From contig QHNF01000238.1 of assembly GCA_003218345.1 (NCBI GenBank), forward strand, positions 1-7,217: 7,217 nucleotides of DNA, written 5' to 3'. Origin of the DNA: Verrucomicrobiota bacterium. Its GTDB lineage: Bacteria > Verrucomicrobiota > Verrucomicrobiia > Chthoniobacterales > UBA10450. The position numbers and the translations under genes were made by a program. A model generated the notes under the pieces. The model was given only the letters and a program-made list of their open reading frames with translations, was not told the DNA's origin and made no database searches. Within the stretch, counting starts at the first letter, position 1. Each line of letters opens with the position of its first letter. Shown here in pieces: positions 1 through 5,851 of this stretch.

Positions 1-962
1 CCGAACATCCAAACAAAACGGACCAGCACGATCACCGCAACAAACACGATCGCTAGTTGGGCTACGCGAGTTACCGTGCCCGGAGCGAGCGCCTGAACCA
101 CCTGCGGCAGTTGAAGCCCAATGAGCATGAAAAGCACTCCGTTCAGAATGAACGTGACCATTTCCCAAACGGGCAGCGCTTGAAGTCGCATGCGCCCGCT
201 CAAGATACGCGGGGCGCGCCACCCGTAATAAATGCCGGCAATCACGACTGCGAGGATTCCGGATACATGCAGCCTTTCACCGCTGAAGTAGGCAACGTAC
301 GGAGTAAGAAGAGAAAACATTGTTTGAACTGGCGGATCGTCCAAACGCTTTTGCAATTGCGTTGCCAGCCAGCCCACGGCAAGACCAACACAGATGCCGC
401 CCGCGGCGACAAAAAGAAACTGTAAGCTTGCTTGCCCCAGCGAAAAAGCGCCCGTCATCACGGCGGCCACTGCGAAACGGAACGAGATAAAAGAAGTGGC
501 GTCGTTTATCAGACTCTCGCCTTCGAGGATGACAATAATCTTGCGAGGCACCCGCAAGTTTTGAGTCACCGCCAGCGCGGCTACAGCGTCGGGCGGCGAG
601 ATGATGGCACCGAACACAAAACCCACCGCTAAAGGTAATCCGACCAGGCCGTGGAAAAGATAAGCAGTCGCCGTCATCGTCACGAGGACTAACACGATTG
701 CGAGTGGGAGAATTGAGCGAAGGTTCGCTCGGAAATCTCGCCACGATGTGTAAACGGCCGCGGGATAGAGCAGTGGCGGAAGAAACAGATTAAAGACCAG
801 TTGCGGCTCGAGGTGAATCGCAGGAAGGCCGGGCACCAGCGCGAGGACCACACCGCCGATGGTCAGCAGAATTGGATATGGGATTCGGATTTTCCGGGCA
901 ACGATCGCCAATAGAGCGACCGCAACGAGACAAATCAGAATTAATTCGGTTTTCTCTACCAT
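1..962 (-). CDS. Na+/H+ antiporter, CPA1 (NhaP/YjcE-like) family, 3' end outside window
   Basis: This inner-membrane exchanger probably moves Na+ (or K+) out against H+ for pH and salt homeostasis. The reading frame is open from an ATG at 962-960 to the left edge, giving 320 residues. Family members usually have about 400-550, so the last helices and any cytoplasmic tail are missing. Nearly the whole chain is hydrophobic helices. Family hallmarks are FLPPLLYPAAVY (residues 60-71), an ISPPDAVAA segment with the likely ion-site Asp125, the conserved LEGESLIND (146-154), SGILAVVIAG (234-243) and LNGVLFMLIGLQLP (273-286). A GGAAG five bases upstream of the ATG is a plausible ribosome site. It lies downstream of the delta-60 gene on the same strand, about 200 bp away, so co-transcription is possible but not evident. 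The family call is confident; ion specificity cannot be read from the sequence. Confidence 0.95.
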   Translation of the reverse strand, partial: MVEKTELILICLVAVALLAIVARKIRIPYPILLTIGGVVLALVPGLPAIHLEPQLVFNLFLPPLLYPAAVYTSWRDFRANLRSILPLAIVLVLVTMTATAYLFHGLVGLPLAVGFVFGAIISPPDAVAALAVTQNLRVPRKIIVILEGESLINDATSFISFRFAVAAVMTGAFSLGQASLQFLFVAAGGICVGLAVGWLATQLQKRLDDPPVQTMFSLLTPYVAYFSGERLHVSGILAVVIAGIYYGWRAPRILSGRMRLQALPVWEMVTFILNGVLFMLIGLQLPQVVQALAPGTVTRVAQLAIVFVAVIVLVRFVWMF

Positions 963-1039
963 GCTTCCGATTGCGTCCGAGCTTCGCCGGAATTAGATCA
1001 GGCGTCGAGGCACGAGTAAAGCGATCCAGGGGATCAGGA

Positions 1040-1126
1040 AAATGGGGTCGGATCTTGGGCCGGACCTAGTTTTGATATTTGGCCCCGAACTTTCGAAGTT
1101 CGACAACTTGAGCTCGATCTCTCGAG
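1040..1126. repeat. Cluster of short inverted repeats, possible decayed REP-type element
   Basis: The gap between the antiporter and the delta-60 gene contains no convincing gene but several small hairpins: AACTT-TCG-AAGTT at 1088-1100, CTCGA-TCTC-TCGAG at 1113-1126, and GGGCC (1057-1061) opposite GGCCC (1081-1085). It begins with GGGGTCGGATCTTG (1044-1057), which resembles the GGGGTC(A/G)GATCTTG ends I associate with REP elements mobilised by RAYT (Y1 transposase) proteins. No T-run follows, so it is not a classical terminator. The hairpins are seen directly; the REP identity is inference from memory. Confidence 0.25.
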
Positions 1127-1237
1127 GCCTCCGCCTTCCCCGATTCGAGAATTGCGGCTAAGATACCCGTGGCTACGGCGAATCGTGATGCGACACCCAA
1201 ATCGCACCACGATCAGGGCGCGATCGTTCACTTGCCA

Positions 1238-2617
1238 TCAGGTAACGTGCCAACGCAAACTCAGTCCATCGATCGGTAACGTGGCTTGAAATCCGACCGC
1301 CACAATTTTCCCGCGCTGAAAAGCGGCTCCATTGGCTCCGCCATTCAGATCGCCAAACGAGGTACGCACTTTGCCGGCGACACCGAACGTAGTATCCAGT
1401 GAGCCGCTCGGATTCAAACGCGCCAGCAAGAAGTCGGAATCGGATGATTCCGTGTTCGCATAACCGACGGCAATAATTTTGCCGTCGCGTTGCAGGAGGA
1501 CTTTGTTGGCACTTTGACAGCAGCTGCCGAAATCAATTTGCGTCATCCCGTCGGTACTGAAGCTGGTGTCGAGGATGCCGTTGGAGTTATATCGCGCGAC
1601 AGCGAAATTCTGAACCAAGCCGTTTTGGGAGATCGCGAATCCCGCAGCGACGATCTTCCCGTCGGGTTGAAGAACGGCCGAGCGCGCCTGATCGAAGTTG
1701 TGATCACCGAAGTCGGTTCGCGCTTTTCCGGCAACAGCGAAAGTCGTGTCAATCGTCCCATTAGTCAGATAACGTGCCGCGGCGAAGTCATAGAAATTCG
1801 CCGGATTTTTTGCAGAACCAACGGCGACGAGCTTGCCGTCCGGCTGCACGAGAATGGAAAAGACATCGTCGTTGAACCCGTCAAAATCGGTTGTGACCTG
1901 GCCGTCTGCGCTGAAGGTGGTGTCGGGTGTTCCATCCGGCTTGTAACACGCAAGCGCAAAGTCGGTATTAGAACTATCGTCATTGGTGAAATTAACGAAG
2001 TCTGTTCCCGCAGCGATAATCTTGCCGTCAGCCTGCAAGGCCACGGCGAAGGCGTAGCTACCCTGTCCTGGAAAACTCGTCGTCAGAATGCCGCCGTTGC
2101 CAAAGGAGCTATCGAGTAATCCATCCGGGTTGTAGCGAATTACTTTGAAATCGCCAAGAAAGGTAAAGAGCGGAAAGGCGCCGCCCGCGACCACGATTTT
2201 GCCGTCAGGCTGGATGACCAGCGATGAAGCCACCGCAGCCAGGCCGGGGAAATCTGTTTGCACCTTGCCCCCGACGCCGAAGGTCTTGTCGAGCGTGCCA
2301 TTTGCGTTGTAGCGGGCGACGGCGAAGTCCTCGCCCGTATAATCATTGTTTTGATAAGTTGTCCCCACGACGACCAATTTGCCATCAGCTTGGACCGCCA
2401 CTGCGTTGGCGATGTCGGTGCTATGATCAAAATCGGTCATCACTCGGCCGACGCTCGATGGTGTCGGAAGGGAGGCGGACCCGAATGTCGGATCAAGGTC
2501 TCCATCGGCTGCTTGCGCCATCTGCCCACGCGCAAAGAAGGTCAGTATTACCACCATGGCAACGATCGCGCGGCAGTGAATGGCGAATGGGCAAAACTTT
2601 GACTCGGCGATTTGCAC
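1238..2617 (-). CDS. Secreted delta-60 repeat (DUF5122) beta-propeller protein, frameshifted near its C-terminus
   Basis: Of 459 residues, the first 36 look like a signal peptide: a hydrophobic core (AIVAMVVILTFFA) then AQA before ADGD. Export to periplasm, surface or medium is expected. Seven copies of the delta-60 repeat follow, each with a Q-x-DGK-[IL]-x-x-x-G strand (from residues 76, 136, 195, 258, 317, 376 and a variant QRGK at 434), a DFAxARY-like strand, and a D-x-[TS]-F turn leading to a T-D-F-like segment. DUF5122 repeats are predicted to form beta-propellers, and seven fits a common blade number. Function is unknown; no catalytic motif is seen. The start is a GTG, chosen for the strong GAAGGAG upstream. 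After residue 451 the expected strand is lost, but the next frame encodes TEFALARYL, so one base appears to be missing near 1265-1266. The corrected frame would run to a TAG at 1175-1173. Confidence 0.9.
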   Translation of the reverse strand: MQIAESKFCPFAIHCRAIVAMVVILTFFARGQMAQAADGDLDPTFGSASLPTPSSVGRVMTDFDHSTDIANAVAVQADGKLVVVGTTYQNNDYTGEDFAVARYNANGTLDKTFGVGGKVQTDFPGLAAVASSLVIQPDGKIVVAGGAFPLFTFLGDFKVIRYNPDGLLDSSFGNGGILTTSFPGQGSYAFAVALQADGKIIAAGTDFVNFTNDDSSNTDFALACYKPDGTPDTTFSADGQVTTDFDGFNDDVFSILVQPDGKLVAVGSAKNPANFYDFAAARYLTNGTIDTTFAVAGKARTDFGDHNFDQARSAVLQPDGKIVAAGFAISQNGLVQNFAVARYNSNGILDTSFSTDGMTQIDFGSCCQSANKVLLQRDGKIIAVGYANTESSDSDFLLARLNPSGSLDTTFGVAGKVRTSFGDLNGGANGAAFQRGKIVAVGFQATLPIDGLSLRWHVT

Positions 2618-2621
2618 ATAT

Positions 2622-2628
2622 CTCCTTC
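2622..2628 (-). promoter_or_regulatory. Strong Shine-Dalgarno site of the delta-60 gene
   Basis: On the minus strand GAAGGAG is followed by ATAT and then the GTG at 2617. The four-base spacing is short but usable. An ATG at 2619 is even closer and out of frame. The next in-frame candidate, ATG at 2557 inside the signal peptide core, has no such site and would remove the n-region, so the GTG is preferred. Confidence 0.6.
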
Positions 2629-2644
2629 GCTTCCCTCAAACCTC

Positions 2645-2707
2645 ATAATCCGAAACGTTATCTCTTCCAAGCACTGCCTGGTAACAGACCTGTTATAATC
2701 CGAAACG
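2645..2707 (+). promoter_or_regulatory. Operator-like divergent region: direct repeat, palindrome and TATAAT
   Basis: A perfect 13-bp direct repeat, ATAATCCGAAACG, occurs at 2645-2657 and 2695-2707, exactly 50 bp apart start to start. Just before the second copy lies a perfect palindrome TAACAG-AC-CTGTTA (2682-2695). It overlaps a consensus -10 box TATAAT (2694-2699) on the plus strand; the complement reads TATAAC, so the site could also serve the leftward gene. No good -35 is seen on either strand, which would fit a promoter needing an activator. All repeats are seen directly; regulation by a dimeric DNA-binding protein is inference. Confidence 0.4.
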
Positions 2708-2746
2708 GTGGAAATGAGGTCCTATCTAAGGCATGCTGCCCAAAGA

Positions 2747-2872
2747 ATGGAAGAACAATGGAAGACAACCTTCCAGGTTATCATGGCAACTGCCGTCTTG
2801 CCTGTTTACGTAACGACAGTCCAGAAGGTCCGTCTGCCATTGCAGCCAGATGCCTGTGTTCTAGGCGACTGA
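2747..2872 (+). CDS. Possible 41-residue small protein, hypothetical
   Basis: ATG at 2747 opens 41 codons beginning MEEQWKTTFQ and ending CVLGD, stopping at TGA 2870-2872. The middle (VIMATAVLPVYVTTV) is hydrophobic and could be a short membrane segment. It begins about 40 bp after the expected start site of the TATAAT promoter at 2694 and ends about 60 bp before the next gene on the same strand. Against it: no clear ribosome site, and 41 open codons can occur by chance. I recognise no family. Confidence 0.25.
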   Translation: MEEQWKTTFQVIMATAVLPVYVTTVQKVRLPLQPDACVLGD

Positions 2873-2933
2873 GCGCTTGCTTTACGATTCAATGTTGCCA
2901 ACAAGAATCGCACGTGATTCGCTACCCGGAGTT

Positions 2934-3272
2934 ATGGCCAGACAATTCAAACCGGTGCGTTTTTTTGTGATGATGGCTTTTGTGATGATGGCAGTAGCGG
3001 CCTTCGTCGTGTGTGGAGTGACTGCGTTCTACACTCAGCGCGCGGCTCACGGCAGAACTGCGGAGGAGCGGTCGGCTTATGCAATCGGGGAGAAAGCAGG
3101 ACAGCAAGCGCCGGCGGGCGCAAAGTTGGCGACGGCCGCTGAGTTGAACATGATGGCCCAGAAATATTTCAAGCAGCAGGGGTCCGGCGAACAGCAGAGT
3201 TGGGACCTCGCCTTCGAAAACGGTTACACACGGATTCAAGAAGACACATCACCGGCAGTGAATCGCAGCTGA
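2934..3272 (+). CDS. Small membrane-anchored hypothetical protein
   Basis: The product has 112 residues: a short basic N-terminus (MARQFKPVR), one transmembrane helix (about residues 10-33), then a polar domain. The positive-inside rule puts the polar C-terminal part in the periplasm. That part contains two related short motifs, AYAIGEKAG (48-56) and AFENGYTR (93-100), separated by a helical stretch AELNMMAQKYFKQQG (69-83). This looks like a lineage-restricted family, possibly of soil Verrucomicrobiota; I know no function. The ATG at 2934 is chosen because it begins the basic stretch just before the helix and has GGAG two bases upstream, although that spacing is tight. The frame is open further back to a TTG at 2877 and an ATG at 2892, but those add a segment without typical features. 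The membrane helix contains a perfect 15-bp tandem duplication. Confidence 0.7.
   Translation: MARQFKPVRFFVMMAFVMMAVAAFVVCGVTAFYTQRAAHGRTAEERSAYAIGEKAGQQAPAGAKLATAAELNMMAQKYFKQQGSGEQQSWDLAFENGYTRIQEDTSPAVNRS
2963..2992 (+). repeat. 15-bp perfect tandem duplication inside a coding region
   Basis: TTTTGTGATGATGGC occurs twice with no gap (2963-2977 and 2978-2992). Fifteen is a multiple of three, so the frame is kept and the residues FVMMA are written twice in the membrane helix of the small protein. Such a repeat can expand or contract by slippage in five-residue steps. Confidence 0.9.
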
Positions 3273-3345
3273 CTTGAAGAAATAGGCGCGGTTTAATTGA
3301 CTGCGAAACGGAGCAATTGAGGTATTTCTTTATCAGCTAGCCGTG

Positions 3346-3846
3346 ATGTCGATCGTCACAACTTATCTGGAGATGCATTCGCCGGATCAGCTTCGCCCAA
3401 AGCGATGCGCAGATGGACGGTTTCAAATCCGGGAAAAGAAAGAACGGGACTGGCGGTTCAATCGGGATCTCTATCTTAGCGTCGGTGAAATGTGGTCATG
3501 GAACGACCAACGCATGTGGACCGACGAGCAATGGAAGGAATACGGACTAGCACCGGAGTTACGGACCTTTGGCGCGTATTACGACAATTCGCTCGCAGGT
3601 TATTACGAATTGCGTCGCGACGATGAGGGCGGTGTCGAGATCGCTTATTTTGGTTTGTTGCCGGAGTTTATCGGTCGCGGATTCGGAGGCGCATTACTCA
3701 CCAGCGCAATCGAAGAAGCGTGGCGGATGTCGCCTTCAATCACTCGCGTTTGGGTGCACACCTGCACGCTTGATCATCTCGGTGCGCTGGCCAATTACCA
3801 AGCCCGCGGCATGGTGATTTACAAACGAGAAGAAGCAGAAAATTGA
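3346..3846 (+). CDS. GNAT family N-acetyltransferase
   Basis: This 166-residue cytoplasmic enzyme is predicted to transfer an acetyl group from acetyl-CoA to an amine; the substrate is unknown. The acetyl-CoA loop is seen as GLLPEFIGRGFGGALL (residues 103-118), with GRGFGG binding the pyrophosphate. Before it lies the beta-strand pair LAGYYELRRD...VEIAYFG. After it come VWVHTC (135-140), the HLGALANY helix and the closing YQARGMVIYK, typical of the GNAT fold. The N-terminus (TTYLEMHSPDQLRPKR) and W-x-W-x-D...WTDEQW (50-63) mark a distinct subgroup I recall from soil bacteria. The frame also offers a GTG one codon earlier (3343); neither start has a ribosome site at normal distance. A TTGACT at 3297-3302 could be a -35 box, but no good -10 follows. 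It stands alone, 73 bp after the small membrane protein. Confidence 0.9.
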   Translation: MSIVTTYLEMHSPDQLRPKRCADGRFQIREKKERDWRFNRDLYLSVGEMWSWNDQRMWTDEQWKEYGLAPELRTFGAYYDNSLAGYYELRRDDEGGVEIAYFGLLPEFIGRGFGGALLTSAIEEAWRMSPSITRVWVHTCTLDHLGALANYQARGMVIYKREEAEN

Positions 3847-3970
3847 ATGGAGCGAACGGGGAAGCGAGTGAGTCGGGAGACGAACGAGTTTCAAAAACTG
3901 AAATGCTGAAAGAGAAGCCAAACCGCAGGTAAATGCATTTGGAAGCGGCTTATGATGCGGAGAATTCAGG

Positions 3971-3995
3971 GAATTTCTTTTCGCGCCGGAAATTC
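3971..3995 (+). other. Hairpin in the 248-bp gap before the aminotransferase
   Basis: GAATTTC (3971-3977) and GAAATTC (3989-3995) form a perfect seven-base stem around an 11-base loop. It lies 124 bp downstream of the GNAT stop and is followed at once by TTGACA (3997-4002), a perfect -35 sequence with no matching -10. The T-run is too short for a confident terminator. The rest of the gap, 3847-4094, shows no gene; its beginning is a purine-rich stretch with repeated CGAACG and GCGAG words. Confidence 0.3.
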
Positions 3996-4051
3996 TTTGA
4001 CAGGACAGCAAGATTGCATGGCTGCTTTGCTCCATCAGCGTACCTCGGATA

Positions 4052-4079
4052 AAGACAAGTTACGACACTGCGCTATAAT
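4052..4079 (+). promoter_or_regulatory. Sigma-70-type promoter of the aminotransferase
   Basis: A perfect TATAAT (4074-4079) is preceded, with a 16-bp spacer, by AAGACA (4052-4057), a four-of-six match to TTGACA. Transcription should begin near 4086, only about nine bases before the ATG at 4095. No Shine-Dalgarno sequence fits in that leader, so translation would be close to leaderless. Confidence 0.5.
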
Positions 4080-4094
4080 GCTGATTTCGTCGTC

Positions 4095-5279
4095 ATGACT
4101 AAGCCCTCAGGACTCCGTCTCGCCAAGCGCATGGTGCGTCTCGGCACCGAGACAGCTTTTGAAGTACTGGTGAAGGCGCGAGCGCTGGAGGCAAAGGGCC
4201 GCGACATCGTCCATCTCGAGATTGGGGAACCCGATTTTGATACTCCAGATAACATCATCGATGCAGCGACCGATGCCCTGCACAAAGGCTTCACTCACTA
4301 CGGGCCTTCGGCCGGTTTGCCGCAGCTGCGCGAAACCATCGCTCAGTACGTGAGTGAGACGCGCCGAGTAAAAGCAACACCCGAAGAAGTAGTGGTTGTC
4401 CCCGGCGGTAAGCCCATCATCTTCTTCACCATCCTTGCGCTAGTTGAAGAAGGAGATGAGGTCATCTACCCCAATCCCGGATTTCCGATTTACGAATCAA
4501 TGATCAGCTACATGGGCGCGACAGCAGTGCCGATCCAATTGCGCGAGGAGATGGATTTCCGGCTCGATGTCGATGAGCTCGGCGGGCTGATCAATGGCCG
4601 CACGAAGCTCATCATTCTGAATTCGCCGCAAAACCCCACCGGCGGCCTGCTGACGAAGAATGACATCGACGGCATCGCGCGCGTTACCGGCGATGGCAAC
4701 GTCATGGTGCTGGCGGACGAGATCTACAGTCGCCTCATCTTCGAGGGCGAGCATCACTCCATCATGTCGGTCGATGGCATGAAGGAGCGCTGCATCCTGC
4801 TCGACGGCTTTTCCAAGACCTATGCCATGACTGGCTGGCGCATGGGCTACGGCGTGATGCGCGCCGACTTGGCGGCGCACATTGCCCGCCTGATGACCAA
4901 CTCCAACTCCTGCACGGCCAGCTTCACACAGATCGCTGGCATCGAGGCGCTCCGCGGACCGCAGGCCGCGGTCGAGGCGATGTGCGCCGAGTTCAAGAAA
5001 CGGCGCGATGTTATGGTCGCCGGCCTCAACAAGATCAAAGGTTTTTCCTGCCGCTTGCCTAAGGGCGCTTTCTACGTTTTCCCCAACGTCAAGGCGACCG
5101 GGTGGCCATCGAAGAAACTGGCAGACGCGCTGCTCGATGACGCCGGCGTCGCTGCGCTGTCTGGTACCGCCTTCGGCGACTTCGGCGAGGGCTATTTGCG
5201 ATTCAGCGTGGCCAACTCGATCGAGAACATAGAGAAGGCACTCGATCGCGTCGCCGCCTGGGCGAAGAAAAATTTATAG
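4095..5279 (+). CDS. Pyridoxal-phosphate aminotransferase, class I/II (aspartate aminotransferase superfamily)
   Basis: This cytoplasmic fold-type I enzyme moves an amino group between an amino acid and a 2-oxo acid. Its 394 residues match the usual length. Seen in order: LEIGEPDFDTP (41-51), HYGPSAG with Tyr69, YPNPGFPIYES (125-135), NSPQNPTGG with Asn180, LADEIYSRLIF with Asp208 and Tyr211, SFSKTYAMTGWRMGY-like segment with the PLP lysine Lys241 and phosphate-contacting Arg249, and YLRFS with Arg369, which should hold the substrate carboxylate. All key residues are present. The subgroup is AspB/Aat-like, but the amino donor cannot be deduced. The gene ends 81 bp before the antitoxin gene and lies two genes upstream of a 2-hydroxyacid dehydrogenase on the same strand. 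Its later half is markedly GC-rich (40 of 60 bases at 4861-4920). The ATG has no ribosome site; an adjacent TATAAT predicts a very short leader. Confidence 0.95.
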   Translation: MTKPSGLRLAKRMVRLGTETAFEVLVKARALEAKGRDIVHLEIGEPDFDTPDNIIDAATDALHKGFTHYGPSAGLPQLRETIAQYVSETRRVKATPEEVVVVPGGKPIIFFTILALVEEGDEVIYPNPGFPIYESMISYMGATAVPIQLREEMDFRLDVDELGGLINGRTKLIILNSPQNPTGGLLTKNDIDGIARVTGDGNVMVLADEIYSRLIFEGEHHSIMSVDGMKERCILLDGFSKTYAMTGWRMGYGVMRADLAAHIARLMTNSNSCTASFTQIAGIEALRGPQAAVEAMCAEFKKRRDVMVAGLNKIKGFSCRLPKGAFYVFPNVKATGWPSKKLADALLDDAGVAALSGTAFGDFGEGYLRFSVANSIENIEKALDRVAAWAKKNL

Positions 5280-5360
5280 GTCAACTGCTCAAGTTGCCAG
5301 CAAGAGAATCTGCAGTCCGGTTTCCCTTCTCAGCGGCAAAGATTCGGCTAAACTGTTTGC

Positions 5361-5549
5361 ATGAGCACGGTGAAGGAAATTCAGACGGCGATCCCAAACT
5401 TGCCGCGTGAGGAAGTTGAGCAGATCCGCCAATGGATTGACGACTACCTCGAAGATCAGCTGGAGTTGTCCGATGAAGTCGAAGCCAAGCTCGACCAGTC
5501 CCGCGCCGAGATAGCCGCGGGCCGCTACACTACGCGCCAGCCAAAGTAG
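5361..5549 (+). CDS. Type II antitoxin, RelB/ParD-like addiction module protein
   Basis: The 62-residue acidic protein has a predicted helix PREEVEQIRQWIDDYLEDQL (15-34) and a C-terminal toxin-binding-type segment (SDEVEAKLDQSRAEIAAGRY, 37-56). These are features of short antitoxins paired with RelE/ParE toxins. It would neutralise the toxin by direct binding. The clearest support is position: the stop codon is followed three bases later by the GTG of a RelE-type toxin frame, the usual order for such pairs. Antitoxins of this group often repress their own operon, but no obvious operator palindrome is seen in the 81 bp upstream apart from a weak CAACT/AGTTG stem at 5282-5296. No ribosome site precedes the ATG. 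Because the toxin is frameshifted, this may now be an orphan antitoxin. Confidence 0.75.
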   Translation: MSTVKEIQTAIPNLPREEVEQIRQWIDDYLEDQLELSDEVEAKLDQSRAEIAAGRYTTRQPK

Positions 5550-5552
5550 ATC

Positions 5553-5817
5553 GTGTCGGCTGCGCTTCAAATCTGGTCGCCGACATTCTCCAAAGCGTTT
5601 GATTCATTGCCAAGCTCTGTCCGTGAACTTGTTCAGCGCAAGGTCGACGAAATGGGGGCGCGACTATCAAGTTTTCCTCATAAACGACTGGAAGGCCGTC
5701 CGGAGTTCAAATTGCGAGTCGGCGGATTACCGTGTCCTTTATGAATTCGATGTAAAGCAAGGTCGCATATATCTGCATTACGTTGGAAACAGGAGAGAAA
5801 TTTGCAAGCGAACCTAA
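5553..5817 (+). pseudogene. RelE/ParE-type toxin broken by a one-base insertion
   Basis: Frame one (GTG at 5553) encodes a typical RelE N-terminal half: IWSPTFSKAFDSLP, VRELVQRKVDEMG and FPHKRLEGRPEFKLRVG. It then runs into a premature stop after GLPCPL. The other frame continues without a break as DYRVLYEFDVKQGRIYLHYV and GNRREICKRT, ending at TAA 5815-5817. Removing one base near 5721-5724 (GGCGGAT to GGCGAT) joins the halves into an 87-residue protein, the normal size for this family. RelE toxins cut mRNA on the ribosome; ParE relatives poison gyrase. The family consensus near the end is R-R-E-I-Y-K-R, and here the Tyr is Cys (TGC). If it aligns with the catalytic Tyr of RelE, that is a second sign of decay. 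As written the toxin should be inactive; a sequencing error is the main alternative. Confidence 0.8.
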
Positions 5818-5851
5818 AGATCTACGAGCAATCGATTCCCTTCTTTTAGCT

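Noticed and set aside
277..744. Minus-strand reading frame of 155 codons
   Set aside because: It is out of frame within the antiporter gene, whose own frame shows clear CPA1 motifs throughout.
1490..2119. Plus-strand reading frame of 209 codons
   Set aside because: It is antisense to the delta-60 repeats, and its apparent internal similarity is only the complement of those repeats.
2759..2775. TGGAAG/CTTCCA hairpin and an 11-bp imperfect tandem repeat (AATGGAAGA twice)
   Set aside because: The stem is short and lies inside a candidate small ORF; no terminator or riboswitch features surround it.
2224..2970. Plus-strand reading frame of 248 codons
   Set aside because: It lies largely antisense to the N-terminal part of the delta-60 gene, is rich in Arg, Cys and Pro as shadow frames are, and has no domain; the minus-strand repeats are far stronger evidence.
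5282..5296. CAACT/AGTTG hairpin after the aminotransferase as a terminator
   Set aside because: The stem is only five bases and is not followed by a T-run.
5783..5851. Longer N-terminus for the dehydrogenase from a TTG
   Set aside because: It overlaps the end of the toxin frame, begins with a rare start, and the extra 23 residues precede the normal first strand of the family.
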